DNA of 64,000 bases, taken from contig CM049321.1 of the NCBI GenBank assembly GCA_026874595.1, forward strand, positions 6,380,979-6,444,978, written 5' to 3'. Shown piece by piece: positions 47,983-59,906 of the stretch. The position numbers and the translations under genes are program-made. Each line of letters opens with the position of its first letter. Positions within the stretch are counted from its first letter, which is position 1. The notes under the pieces were generated by a model that was not told where the DNA came from, did no database searches, and worked only from the letters and a program-made list of their open reading frames with translations. Source of the DNA: Sipunculus nudus (Eukaryota; Annelida; Sipuncula; Golfingiida; Sipunculidae).

Positions 47983-49697
47983 CATATATATATCTTGTCG
48001 TATATAGGATATGTATACTATATACGTAGTATTTATATGTACACTCTATAATTACCACTGAGCTGACTTTCGCAGCCGATCTCTGCATACTTCCGGTTTA
48101 CTCTCACTACGCGGATAAATTGCCCCTTGTTACCGTACTGTTGCGAAATGAACCCAAATATGTACACAGCTCCATCGTGCTCAAACAACAGGGGAGATCC
48201 CAATTCAATTTGACCATTCGGTGAAGGTATAACCTTGTAATAAAATATAGAAAGAACATTTAAATTATAAATATATCACTATATTCTAGTTTAATATCGA
48301 TGTTATAACATTATTACAATACCTAACGGTATCTCCCTAATTGCGACATGCGACCTGTGACATCCGAGTTTGAAATTGTACCAAAAATGGCAGCCACCAT
48401 GAGCGGTTTCAAGAAACTAGGAGAAATAAACCTGTCAGGGCTCGATATGCGGATGCAAAATGCAAAAAAAAAAATCTAGGACAGAAACTATCGAGCTCTG
48501 AGAGTTTGGTGGCTAGGAGACGTGTATCGGCAAAGGGAGGAGCTGGAAAACTGTGTTTGACAAAGCCCAGCTCCTTGAATGATAGAAGGATTACTTTGAA
48601 TATTACCAACTACGACTCTTACAATAAGCATCACGACTGCATCTCCCCGTTAATTTCGATTCGCACTTAAAATTATTTAGGTGATATAAAGTATATCAAT
48701 TTATGCTTATTACGTAGAGTAAACACATATATAAGATGTAAATAGATCTAAGTCACCATTAAGGCTATTTCGGCTATCAGAGGTCATTGAGATCGAGTTT
48801 CGCTATGTTTGTTTTATAACCCCATTTAGTACATACAATTGTTAACCATATTAAATTATCTATCTAATGAAATATAATTTCATTCCGGATTTTCCCAACG
48901 ACGTTCGATTTTTATATTTTATTAAACATTTTTTTTTGACAAAACGGGTTATTTCCCACAAGTCGTAGCAGGTCGCAAAGTTTCAATAGGCCCATGTAAA
49001 TAAAAATATCCCCAAGGCATTTTTTAGTGACCCATCATGTAATTTTTATGACTGAAATGCAGTTATAAAGACATGCTCCTAGATTAGAACTTTTCATTTG
49101 ATAAAAGAAGCCTATAACTTATTTAAAGAAATGATTTGGAAAAGAAAGAAAGGAAAAGAAATAAAACAAAAATATTTGACTTTGTGGTAATGATATTAGA
49201 ATTGAATGTGATTGGTCGTTACTGAGAAATATCGATTTAAAACTACCAGCCCATCTTATACATACCTTCATGCATGTGTATAGATCATCATCATCCAACT
49301 CGCACCTCATCCGGCCGGCGTTCACTAAATCTGTTCCCGCGTCGCCTGGGTGTTGGTACAGACAGGGGCTGCCATGTTCTTCGGATCCAAGGTACGAGAC
49401 GCGTGGAATGGTTACTGGTTTGTCGGCTGTGATTTCTAGGAATTCGGCGAAAGTCATATCAACCTCTGACGCTTGAAAGTTTGGATCGATTGGACTACTT
49501 TGGAGACTGATGATAGTGAAACCGTCAGGCCCAAAAACGCTCATACCAGCGGGTGACGGAGTACTCACTCCAAAAGGAGTGACACTGTAAAGAAAATGAT
49601 AACATAATAAAGATATCTAATAGATACCATTAAAAAAGGTATGTCACACTATATCGCAACTTCTATGTTATTTTTTAATGTATATCACGATAACAAA

Positions 49698-49753
<56 letters not shown>

Positions 49754-50389
49754 ATATATATAACCCCCCCCCCCCCCCACGAGGGTCCGCTGGGCAGACT
49801 TACCTGTTCAGGTAGTTGTTCTCTCACAGTGATGAGGGACATGGCGTTACCACTACATCATGGTGAGTTTACCGAGTTGATTGCATTTGGTATGAGTAAA
49901 GTATGGTATATTTGCCTTTTATATTGTATATTTGCCTTGGATATTGTGTATTTTCATAGTATATGTGAATTTTTATCATATGAATACTACTGATATGTTC
50001 ACTGCTTCCAAGACCCTATCAGAAATCAGTTCAATATGCTTAATTGAGCATCCTGGTATATATCTTTGTATTATATATAAAATTTACAACAATAAATAAC
50101 CTCTTTGCCCCGCCCTGTTATGTTCCAGTATCGCACGTGTACCCCGACCTATCCTGTTGTGCACCCGAGGACAATAGGATCAGTGTCGGTCTTTCACATG
50201 CCCCCCCCCCCCCCGCCCCGAAACGCACAAAGCATAATCTCGTAATATCGTAAAGCCTCGGCTTTTCAAACCACGGCGTTAGCTTCATTCTAACCACATT
50301 CACCTGATGATCGGGTCGCATCCTGTGAAACAGACTGTTGTGAATAAACAGTGTTGTTTTTCTTCAGAGTTATATATATATATATATAT

Positions 50390-50434
<45 letters not shown>

Positions 50435-51206
50435 GATTATATTATTAAACATTGACAAGGTATTGATAATGATATTGCTAAAACCAGACTCGCAGGTTTA
50501 GAAAGTAAATCATATGTACATTTTTTTAAAACCAGAAACGCTACTAAAATGTCACCTTAGGAATATATCCATTATGTGGGGTACAAGGAATTGTTGGAAG
50601 GCAATGAAGCAATTTAGAACAAAACGTAGTGTATACTTCCTTAAATACAGCCGACCTTTATACATTCACACGAGTGACTTTTTCACATATGACTTGATTG
50701 ATTGATTTTTCATGTAATCCATCATACACGACTATACTTGAATCCAATCGATATAATGCAGTGATATAGTCCAATCCAGACCACCAGAGTGCAAGTCGGA
50801 GTCCAGATCACTCGAGCCCAAGTTCGAGTCCCAGAGGTTCAAGTCCAAGTCTACCTCCAACGATTCCTTGTTTATATACAGTATATATGTTAGCATGTAA
50901 CACTCATACGAATATATGGGTGATCACAAAATCAAAACAATATCATACATAGTGGAAGATGTTGCTTATCTGAGGTCAAATTGTTTAGGCCTTTAACCTA
51001 TATACAGCTGTGACTTGATAATCCGACACTAAATTTAATACCCCAATTTACGTCGGCTGTCGGATTGTCAAGTCACGAAAGGTGACGAAAGGTACCTTCT
51101 TAGTATGTGTTATTAATTTATGTTAGATTAAACTATATTCATATTTAAAATTGCTATGATTTATATGAGTATTTTTTTTGTTTCATATCTATAAACACAC
51201 ATGAAC

Positions 51207-51261
<55 letters not shown>

Positions 51262-52981
51262 CATATATATATCTTGTCGTATATAGGATATGTATACTAT
51301 ATACGTAGTATTTATATGTACACTCTATAATTACCACTGAGCTGACTTTCGCAGCCGATCTCTGCATACTTCCGGTTTACTCTCACTACGCGGATAAATT
51401 GCCCCTTGTTACCGTACTGTTGCGAAATGAACCCAAATATGTACACAGCTCCATCGTGCTCAAACAACAGGGGAGATCCCAATTCAATTTGACCATTCGG
51501 TGAAGGTATTACCTTGTAATAAAATATAGAAAGAACATTTAAATTATAAATATATCACTATATTCTGGTTTAATATCGATTTTATAACATTATTACAATA
51601 CCTAACGGTATCTCCCTAATTGCGACATGCGACCTGTGACATCCGAGTTTGAAATTGTACGCAAAATGGCAGCCACCATGAGCGGTTTCAAGAAACTAGG
51701 AGAAATAAACCTGTCAGGGCTCGATTTGCGGATGCAAAATGCAAAAAAAAAATCTATGACAGAATCTATCGAGCTCTGAGAGTTTGGTGGCTAGGAGACG
51801 TGTATCGGCAAAGTGAGGAGCTGGAAAACTGTGTTTGACAAAGCCCAACTCCTCGAATGATAGAAGGGTTACTTGGAATATTACCAACTACGACTCTTAC
51901 AATAAGCATCACGACTGCATCTCCCCGTTAATTTCGATTCGCACTTAAAATTGTTTAGGTGATATAAAGTATATCAATTTATGCGTATTACGTAGAGTAA
52001 ACACTTAAATATAAGATGTATATAGATCAAAGTCACCATTAAGGCTATTTCGGCTATTAGAGATCATTGAGATCGAATTTCGCTATGTTTGTTTTATAAC
52101 CCCATTTAGTACATATAATTGTTAAGCATAAAAAAATTATCTATCTAATGAAATATAATTTCATTCCGGATTTTCCCAACGACGTTCGATTTTTATATTT
52201 AATTAAACATTTTTTTACAAAACGGGTTATTTCCCACAAGTCGTAGCAGGTCGCAAAGTTTCAATAGGCCCATGTAAATAAAAATATCCCCAAGGCATTT
52301 TTTTAGTGACCCATCATGTAATTTTTATGACTGAAATGCAGTTATAAAGACATGCTCCTAGATTATTTAACTTTTCATTTGATAAAAGAACCCTATAACT
52401 TATTTAAAGAAATGATTTGGAAAAGAAAGAAAGGAAAAGAAATAAAACAAAAATATTTGACTTTGTGGTAATGATATTAGAACTGAATGTGATTGGTCAT
52501 TACTGAGAAATATCGATTTAAAACTACCAGCCCATCTTATACATACCTTCATGCATGTGTACAGATCATCATCATCCAACTCGCACCTCATCCGGCCGGC
52601 GTTCACTAAATCTGTTCCCGCGTCGCCTGGGTGTTGATACAGACAGGGGCTGCCATGTTCTTCGGATCCAAGGTACGAGACGCGTGGAATTGTCACTGGT
52701 TTGTCGGCTGTGATTTCTAGGAATTCGGCGAAAGTCATATCAACCTCTGACGCTTGAAAGTTTGGATCGATTGGACTACTTTGGAGACTGATGATAGTGA
52801 AACCGTCAGGCCCAAAAACGCTCATACCAGCGGGTGACGGAGTACTCTTTCCAAAAGGAGTGACACTGTAAATAAAATGATAACATAATAAAGATATCTT
52901 ATAGATACCATTAAAAAAGGTATGTCACCCTATATCGCACCTTCTATGTGATTTTTTTTTCATGAATATCACGATAACTAA

Positions 52982-53061
<80 letters not shown>

Positions 53062-53679
53062 TAACCCCCCCCAACGAGGATCCGCTGGGCAGACTTAATT
53101 TACCTGTTCAGGTAGTTGTTTTCTCACTGCTCTGCAGTGATGAGGGACATGGCGTTACTACTACATCATGGTGAGTTTACCGAGTGGATTGCATTTGGTA
53201 TGAGTAAAGTATAGTATATTTGCCTTTTTATATTATATATTTGCCTTGTATATTGTGTATTTTCATTGTATATGTGTATTTTTTATAATGTATACTACTG
53301 ATATGTTCACTGCTTCCAAGACCCTATTAGAAATCAGTTCAATATGCTAATTGAGCAGCCTGGTATATATCTTTGTATTATATATAAAATTTACAACAAT
53401 AAATAACCTCTTTGCCCCGCCCTGTTATGTTCCAGTATCGCACGTGTACCCCGACCTATCTATTGTGCACCCGAGGACAATAGGATCAGTGTCAGTGTTT
53501 CACATGCCCCCCCCCCCCCCCCCGCCCCGAATCGCACAAAGCATAATCTCGTAATCTCGTAAAGCCTCAGCTTTTCAAACCACGCCGTTAGCTTCATTCT
53601 AACCACATTCACCTGATGATCGGGTCGCATCCCGTGAAACATACTGTTGTGAATTTACAGTGTTGTTTTTCTTCAGGGG

Positions 53680-53731
<52 letters not shown>

Positions 53732-56119
53732 GATTATATTATTAAACATTGACAAGGTATTGATAATGATATTGCTAAAACCAGACTGGCAGGTTTAGAA
53801 AGTAAATCATATGTACATTTTTTTAAACCAGAAACGCTACTTAAATGTCACCTTAGGAATATATCCATTATGTGGGGTACAAGGAACTGTTGGAAGGCAA
53901 TGAAGCAATTTAGAACAAAACGTAGTGTATACTTCCTTAAATACAGCCGACCTTTATACATTCACACGAGTGACTTTTTCACATATGACTAGATTGATTG
54001 ATTTTTCATGTAATCCATCATAAACGACTATACTTGAATCCAATCGATTTAGTGCATTGATATAGTCCAATCCAGACCACCAGAGTGCAAGTCGGAGTCA
54101 AGATCACTCGAGCCTAAGTTCGAGTCCTATAGGTTCAAGTCCAAGTCTACCTCCAACGATTCCTTTTTATTTAGAAGTCCAAATCAAAGTTCAATACAAA
54201 TACCCCTAAAAAGCTATTTCATATGGAAATTCAGATTGCCTTGTAAATATCTACCATACATTTATTTTGATGCTTAATTATATCTGTAGCTCCCGTTGCT
54301 GAAAAAAAAAATTGGTATATAAAGTGTTATTATTGTGTAATATTATGTTGGTAGTTCACACATGTACATAATATGTGAAATGATTCTTTTCTGGAAATAT
54401 CATCGGAGAACGTTTGTGTGGTATCCCCGCGCCCTTACCCGAACTCTACAGGTACATCTTCACTATAATACTTTACCTCACGCCATTAGTTCATTACAGC
54501 AAAATGCAAGAGTTTCCTAGCAAAATAGCTAGACTTTCAAGTTCCAATACATGTGTTTTACACCTTGTAATGAGTCTGTTAGTGAGTAAACACAGATCAC
54601 GGTTCAGGGGCCGTCAATATAGGGAGGGGGGATGGGGGCATATAACCCCCCACTCTTTAGCAAGGGGGGATGGTCAATGTAATCATCCCCCTTGATTTTA
54701 GAGAATATTAATTATATATTGGGAATAAAATATATTAATAATTACAATAATAGACCTTAGTTACATTTCTGATTTTATTATGAAATATTTTATATCTAAA
54801 CCTGATTTAGAATTAACATATACTGGAAAAATAATATTTGAAATGTGTCACACAGACAATAAAAACGTATATAAATATATGAGCGTGTGTGTTTCGGTTT
54901 TTGAAAAAAAAGTAAGGAGTTACCCCCCCGCCCCCCCCCCCCCCCCCCACCCCCCACAGCCACGCATGTTTATTTCATAACATGACTGCCTAACCAAAAG
55001 AACTATGTTGCGCATGCGCGACAAACCCAAAACGAAGAGCTATCACATAGAAGAAGGAACTTGGAATAAATACTGGGAAGCTTGATAAATCTCAATTTGT
55101 GAAGTCCCGCGGGACGCCACCAGGTGACATGCTCGCCATGTTTATATTTTGTACTACTGATCGTGCCTTTTGCAAGCCATCTACACCTTATCTACAGGAG
55201 TTTTACAACTGTTTTTAGAATGAAAAAAATGGAGGATAACACCATATTTTAAAGCCTAGTTTCAAGAATCCCTTATTTGTGGCTGCAATTTTGCTTAAAC
55301 ACTAAACTGTCTCATGACACATATTGAAATTAGGGGTTTACTTGGTAATTTCCAAATCTTGATTTCAGCGTAAGCTTGTCGGATGGTAGACTGGTACCCT
55401 GCTCTATTTTGGACCTCACAGCCAAGCATGATTGGCCCAAAGCGGCGGTGCCATAATAGAGCGGGTACCAGTCTAGTCGGATGGATGGAATGTTATCGTC
55501 TGTCACACCTAGATGGCGCCAGTGTTTGCCGTGTTGAACACGTAGTGTGGGACAGTGAAAGCGAACACCAGTGTTTACCATGAACATCAAAGGTATATAT
55601 AATTACTCACGTGATTTTGCCTGGTTCCGTATCATGATGAATACACTCCTCGACAGTCAACACATGGAATCGTGATAACATCACACCTACACACACCTTG
55701 TCCCCGTCATAATGAATGTCAACGATGGTGCGGCTCAGATCAAGATCTTCATTATTGTTAACGGCCTGGCATTCTGTGTTGGAAATATCATATGAGCACA
55801 AGGGCGTGGAGTAGGGGTGTACTGTGGATGGGTTCGCACACCCCCCCCCCCCCCCACTATTTGCTGGGGGAACTGTTCTCTTTATAAACATGATAAAAAA
55901 TACACGCGTTTATATAATATAATCAAATATAACATATTACATTACATTATATTAAATTTAGGCCAATATGAATATTCTTTTGCGTGTATATTAAAAAGAA
56001 CAGTCTTGGTAAATAGTCCGAAATGGGCTCGAACGCAACGCCCCGTGGCAAGACCACGCTATGCCCTGACACTTGTAAATTAACTTGTATGTGTATATAT
56101 ATATAACCATATATATATA

Positions 56120-56165
<46 letters not shown>

Positions 56166-56311
56166 TATATACGCATACGCAAATGATAAATTTATATACA
56201 TATTATACATTAACATAAAAATTATCTCCTCTATCTCATTCCTCGCACTCTCTCTTTCCCTCATTCTCTCTCTCTTATTATTATTATATATATATATATA
56301 TATATATAAAT

Positions 56312-56343
<32 letters not shown>

Positions 56344-56680
56344 TGATTGATTGTTCTAAGTAGGTTCTAGTGTTTGCAGTATAGTGCTCGATACAGCTAA
56401 TTAACAGATTACATAAATGTTAAGCCGGTTGGGGCATCGTGTTATTTTTCCGAGATTTACGCTGTTTCCGTTATCAACAGCCGGGTGATCATCAGTTAAC
56501 TGAGCTCTTACTGTTTCTTTCTCTTTGCAAGGTTCGGTAGTTTCGGATGTGGGCATTTTGAAACTGAATACCTACACCTGTTAAATAAGATTATTGACTT
56601 GTCGCTTTTTTTGATGTAATATGCTGTATTTCTCCTACATTCAAAGGTTGAGTAAACCATTGAGTAAACTTCCAAACGTG

Positions 56681-56748
<68 letters not shown>

Positions 56749-56838
56749 AATCGATTACATACCTGAGGGTTCATCATCGCCAAAAGCAGTTGCAAACAGG
56801 TTTCCGATTATGAGAACAACAATCACACGGACCTCCAT
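43498..56838 (-). CDS. Secreted serine-protease homologue (catalytically dead chymotrypsin fold) with duplicated exon pair; 3' end not found
   Basis: Exons: 56838-56763, 55773-55611, then exon 3 (copy B 52865-52547 or copy A 49584-49266), exon 4 (copy B 51512-51335 or copy A 48233-48056), 44425-44349, 43596-43498. All borders are GT/AG and phases match. The product has a signal peptide ([20 protein letters not shown]). The [17 protein letters not shown] segment aligns with the LTAAHC motif but has Glu for the catalytic His. SEVDMTF fits the catalytic-Asp region. [13 protein letters not shown] fits GDSGGPL with Leu for the catalytic Ser. Such homologues act as regulators or binding proteins in extracellular, often immune, pathways; the role here is unknown. 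304 residues are visible. Confidence 0.75.
44028..44180. repeat. Purine-rich low-complexity tract (GAA/AAT)
   Basis: About 150 bases almost wholly A and G on the plus strand, in the intron between exons 5 and 6 of the serine-protease homologue. The F/L-rich open frame on the other strand is a by-product. Confidence 0.85.
44349..44425 (-). CDS. Serine-protease homologue exon 5
   Basis: 77 nt between TTTACAG and GTCAGT. It reads [20 protein letters not shown] then DEMDP, phase 1 in and 0 out. The segment matches the C-terminal helix region of the fold. Confidence 0.65.
45421..45477. repeat. TA microsatellite
   Basis: About 28 TA units. Confidence 0.95.
47140..47290 (+). repeat. Diverged repeat shared with 26,590-26,745
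   Basis: See the partner. In this copy a plus frame reads [14 protein letters not shown] then a stop, and beyond it [19 protein letters not shown]. The pattern hints at a former Cys-rich coding segment. Confidence 0.4.
47720..47800. repeat. Hairpin resembling a pogo/Tigger-type MITE (also at 51,003-51,083)
   Basis: CAGCTGTGACTTGATAATCC and, 50 bases on, GGATTGTCAAGTCAC form a 17-bp-plus stem. The CAG...TAATCCGA style is reminiscent of pogo-like ends. It is duplicated with the 3.28-kb unit. Confidence 0.45.
47924..47991. repeat. Interrupted TA microsatellite (duplicated at 51,204-51,262)
   Basis: TA runs broken by TAAATA and TTTATATACA. Confidence 0.9.
48056..48233 (-). CDS. Serine-protease homologue exon 4, copy A
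   Basis: 178 nt, phase 0 in and 1 out. It joins in frame to exon 5 at 44,425. It encodes [20 protein letters not shown], then [14 protein letters not shown] and [19 protein letters not shown]. Confidence 0.8.
49266..49584 (-). CDS. Serine-protease homologue exon 3, copy A
   Basis: 319 nt, same borders as copy B. The first base completes the Thr codon opened by exon 2, so either copy can follow exon 2 in frame. Confidence 0.8.
49703..49778. repeat. TA microsatellite followed by poly-C (duplicated at 52,985-53,072)
   Basis: The TA run and C run differ strongly in length between the two duplication units, as expected for slippage. Confidence 0.95.
50370..50431. repeat. TA microsatellite (duplicated at 53,684-53,728)
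   Basis: Interrupted by TACATACA in the first unit and uninterrupted in the second. Confidence 0.95.
51335..51512 (-). CDS. Serine-protease homologue exon 4, copy B
   Basis: 178 nt between ATTACAAG and GTAATT. The protein sequence is identical to copy A; the only difference seen is GTA for GTT in the first codon. It carries the altered GDSGGP region (IELGSPLL). Confidence 0.8.
52547..52865 (-). CDS. Serine-protease homologue exon 3, copy B
   Basis: Acceptor TTTACAG, donor GTATGT, 319 nt. It encodes [20 protein letters not shown] onward to [16 protein letters not shown]. It differs from copy A by one residue (Lys for Val at the sixth position) and a few silent changes. Confidence 0.8.
54600..54960. 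repeat. Dispersed repeat with C-tract, partner of 3,400-3,800
   Basis: It carries a GGGGGGATGGGGGCATATAA / CCCCCC segment, the TTATATCTAAACCTGATTTAG core and a long C-rich tract at 54,925-54,954. Confidence 0.5.
54961..55377. other. Intron sequence, nothing recognised
   Basis: Lies in the intron between exons 2 and 3B of the serine-protease homologue. No exon or known repeat seen. Confidence 0.5.
55387..55475. mobile_element. 89-bp MITE with 9-bp target duplication
   Basis: The ends TAGACTGGTACCCTGCTCTA and AATAGAGCGGGTACCAGTCTA are inverted copies with a one-base gap. The nonamer GTCGGATGG flanks both sides (55,378-55,386 and 55,476-55,484). A 9-bp duplication points to Mutator-like (MULE) elements, though 8 bp (hAT) cannot be excluded. 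Confidence 0.75.
55611..55773 (-). CDS. Serine-protease homologue exon 2: ruined LTAAHC motif
   Basis: Acceptor TTCCAACACAG, donor GTGAGT, 163 nt. It encodes [20 protein letters not shown], then [17 protein letters not shown] and [12 protein letters not shown] poly-C tract lies at 55,841-55,855 in the intron upstream. Confidence 0.8.
56090..56343. repeat. Two interrupted TA microsatellites with a CT-rich spacer
   Basis: TA runs at 56,090-56,162 and 56,286-56,343 flank a pyrimidine-rich stretch (CTCTCTTTCCCTCATTCTCT). Confidence 0.9.
56689..56741. repeat. TA microsatellite next to exon 1 of the serine-protease homologue
   Basis: It begins 20 bases downstream of the exon 1 donor, inside the first coding intron. 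Confidence 0.95.
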
Positions 56839-56850
56839 TCTTGAAACTGC
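56763..56850 (-). CDS. Serine-protease homologue exon 1: signal peptide
   Basis: Acceptor TTGTTTCCAG at 56,851-56,860 precedes a 12-base leader and the ATG at 56,838, so an untranslated exon should lie upstream. It reads [20 protein letters not shown] then DDEPS. Donor GTATGT, phase 1. Confidence 0.75.
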
Positions 56851-56860
56851 CTGGAAACAA

Positions 56861-59206
56861 ATAGGTGGCAGTCATCACTTTATTATTGGAACTTGCGGTC
56901 TGTGGGTTGTGAAAAGGAGTTCTTATCGTTAATTTTGATATGAGCCAAGCTTCGGTATTACCGTCGGCCAACACCCAGAGTGATCTCTATGCAGACGTAA
57001 TGGTTACGCCATGCTCCATGTCAGAGTGCATCTTATGGCATTATGGGACTTTGACCTAGGCTTGGGGATGATCAAACACACAGACCGTTTGGAGGAAAGA
57101 GGGGAAGGGGCAGTAAAAGTTGGCTGGTAGTATTATACGCATCGATCAAGTGAACATTAAAAAGCGAAACACTTACCGCCAACAAAACTATTAATTAAAA
57201 CATCTATAGAAACACCTGAAATGTGTGAAGTGCGTTGGATATAGGTTAAATTTGACGTTTCTCAGTCTCTCCATTTTTTTTCGTCTTGTTTTTCCTTTTC
57301 CCTATGGTGACAAGCTGAGACGAAAAGCTAGCACATTTATATATAGCAGGGAACATTTAAAGGGTTTTTTAGTGTATATAATATATACATGTTATCAATT
57401 AGCTATTCGTTGCAAATGTTGTTAACTGTAGAGAATCCTGGCTATTAAGTGGAGACATAAATATGGATAAAATATTTAGCTTTTTTTTTACTTTCTCGGC
57501 TGAAACAGTTAACTTTAGTTGTATCGTACAGTAAGCCGACCTGTGAAGGTTAAAGTAACAGTCCGCTTCCGTATTTTGTATTTAACGAGTTTTAAACATC
57601 CACTAGCAGTCACATAATTCAATAATGTGCTTTATAAATTTCATTTATTATATTTTCCGTTTCAGGCCGTAAAGTTACCTTATCTAGAAGGGTTAAACCC
57701 CCTTCACATTAAAAGAATCCTCACTGCGTCCTAAAAATGTCGATGAAGACATCTTGGACGGGACCAAAATAAAACGATGAGTAGTTTGTATGTTCATACT
57801 ACGTCATTACAACCTCCTTGTCAAGTGCTCTTTGCGTTTGACACGTTTTTACCACGAGTATGATCATGCCCACCACGTTCAAGTCATTTATTCTCAAAAC
57901 GTTATTTTACGAATAGTCAGATTGCACAACGGGCTTACCATGCGCTTATCCAGATTCCACAGCGTCCGTCCGGTTACGGACGTTACGAAGTCAATACCGT
58001 CGTACGTCAATGCGTCCTTATTAATCTTACTGCGTGCCGATTCGACCGCGTCATAACGACATATCCTTAGAACATGTCCAAAGTTCTACCATAGCCTCCA
58101 TGGAGGGGGGTTTAATAGAGAATGGACGTTGAAGAGATGGATACACTGGAAATCTCTACCATTTTTTTTTTAGCATTTATTGTTCTAAATATTAAATTTT
58201 CATCCATACACCTTCTCATAAAGATGTGAAAGGAGATATCTTATATATTAGGGGAAACGCCCGACAAGACTTATGAAGAAATAAGGGATATCTCGCTGAT
58301 GAATGATTAGACACGCCGGGAATCGAACCCAGTCGCCAGCAGAGATGGCGGAGCGTGTTGCCAGTCGACTGTCCAGGCTGTAGAGTACAAACAGCGGTAG
58401 GCACGGTAAGAGCTATACCGTAAACATCTAACGGACTTAATCCTTGACGGGGAAGAGGGGCAGCAGAAGTGATGTTAAGACCTTGGGTTAGGGTCCATCT
58501 ATGTTTTAATATTACTTCAAACAGATGACTTTCACATAAAAAGCTATGAAAGGAAATAGTGTTGAACAATATCGCCGCAAAATGTCAAAACGCGAGCTCG
58601 CACGAAAACGATACGTTTTGGCTTCCACTGTGAATTTTAGATAAAATAAGGCAACGATTAAAGTAAAATTTTAAAACGATCGACTTAATTGTTTCTTGAA
58701 ACTCTTCTGGTCAAGACGAAAAATCTGCAATGTTTTGAGAAGAATAACAAAATGTTTGAATTCTTCAATTAAAGTGCAAAGCAAGTTAAACTAAGCATGA
58801 TCCAGTCCCATACATTATCTCATGATTTTTTAAGGATGGCGAAAGCAGCACAAAAAGAAATTTGGGCTCACTAAAAACGATCCGTTAATAATATGTATAT
58901 ATGTAATTTGTTGGCCTATCGTTAAACCTCAAGTTTGTGCCAGACTTGTTTGCGTTTGTGTGTGTGTAACTGGGACAAAAAAAAAAACAAACGAGTTCGA
59001 GCCTGGGTAGCCTGGTTTACATACGCGTCCAGAGGTCTCGCCATTCCCCAATCAAGCAAGTTACACTGACAACTAGTAGGGCCGCTTTGAACATGCACGT
59101 CACATTCACTCCCTTTCTGGAGACGTTCTCTTCCATAACTCATGACGTTCTGTTTCTAAAACGAAGACCAACCGTCGCCTGACACTAACTAGCCCATAAA
59201 AATGTA
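56861..59206. other. Intergenic spacer upstream of the serine-protease homologue
   Basis: The untranslated first exon and promoter of the minus-strand gene should be here but are not resolved. One SINE copy is listed separately. No other gene seen. Confidence 0.45.
58240..58378 (-). mobile_element. tRNA-derived SINE
   Basis: The minus strand carries GGACAGTCGACTGG, then GGGTTCGATTCCCGGCGTGT with an intact B box, then a non-tRNA tail. The head shares CTGGACAGTCGA and CCCGGCGTG with the copy at 38,158, so both belong to one family. Confidence 0.6.
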
Positions 59207-59209
59207 CTC

Positions 59210-59700
59210 CGCATTTTCTTTTTTTTAGTGGCTGGTGCTATGTGGAGTCCATAGATTGCTCTACAGCTCTTTCTATAACTCTATTCACAACTGTGCGATT
59301 TAGTAGATTTCCATTGAACATTGTTCAGTACATGTTATTTGAACACTGAAAAAGAAAGTATTGTCCTATTCACAGCACTATTTTGCACCGAGAAAGTGTA
59401 CACATGTACATAATAGTACACAGACCTAAAGCATGTTATAGGATCTTCGTCATATACAAGATAGCTACTTGCTGTAGGATTTAATACACTCTGGACAAAT
59501 AAATTTAATGTTGCAAGTGCTGGATGCTTTCCAAAATGGTTATCTGAGATCACACAGGTATTTCAACATGTATATGTTGGTATATTACAACGATATTAAC
59601 TATTATTATACCATTTTTCCAGAGAGCAAAGATCATTTGGTGCTATAATCCCATGCAGTAATTCCTTTGCTGGACCGGCGACGAAACAGACTTAATATAT
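59210..59700 (+). repeat. Diverged dispersed repeat, partner of 37,190-37,700
   Basis: Same block order as the partner copy. Confidence 0.6.
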
Positions 59701-59789
59701 TAAATAGAGGAAATCGAACCCATGGTCTTCTGTGACGTCACTTCGCTGGTTACTATAAATGTGTGCAAAAACACGGAGGGGTTGGGGAT

Positions 59790-59858
59790 CTGTCGTAGTT
59801 TAGTGGTTAAACATCCGACACAAAATCGGAAGATCATGGGTTCGACTCCCATCGGCAG
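59790..59858 (+). mobile_element. tRNA-like SINE head
   Basis: CTGTCG...CGGCAG can pair as an acceptor stem, TAGTTTAGTGGTTAAACA resembles an A box and GGTTCGACTCC is a B box. The anticodon arm CCGA-CACAAAA-TCGG folds, but position 33 is A instead of the invariant T and the acceptor has only six pairs. I therefore call it a SINE or tRNA pseudogene. Confidence 0.6.
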
Positions 59859-59906
59859 TGACCCGACTTTTCTGTGTGTTCTAGCTCTCTCTTTAAATAA
59901 ACCTCA

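Larger units (their letters stand above)
47585..50867. repeat. Tandem segmental duplication, unit 1 (3283 bp)
   Basis: It starts TTGTTTATATACAGTATATATG and ends AACGATTCC, and is followed immediately by unit 2. It contains exons 4A and 3A of the serine-protease homologue plus introns. Differences from unit 2 are few substitutions and length changes in TA and C runs. Confidence 0.95.
50868..54165. repeat. Tandem segmental duplication, unit 2 (3298 bp)
   Basis: Head-to-tail copy of 47,585-50,867 with exons 4B and 3B. The junction shows a TTG microhomology. The copy ends at CCAACGATTCCTT, after which the sequence diverges (TTTATTTAGAAG). Confidence 0.95.

Noticed and set aside
59790-59858. Functional tRNA-Leu (CAA)
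   Set aside because: Cloverleaf pieces exist, but the invariant T33 is A and the acceptor stem is one pair short; it looks like a SINE head.
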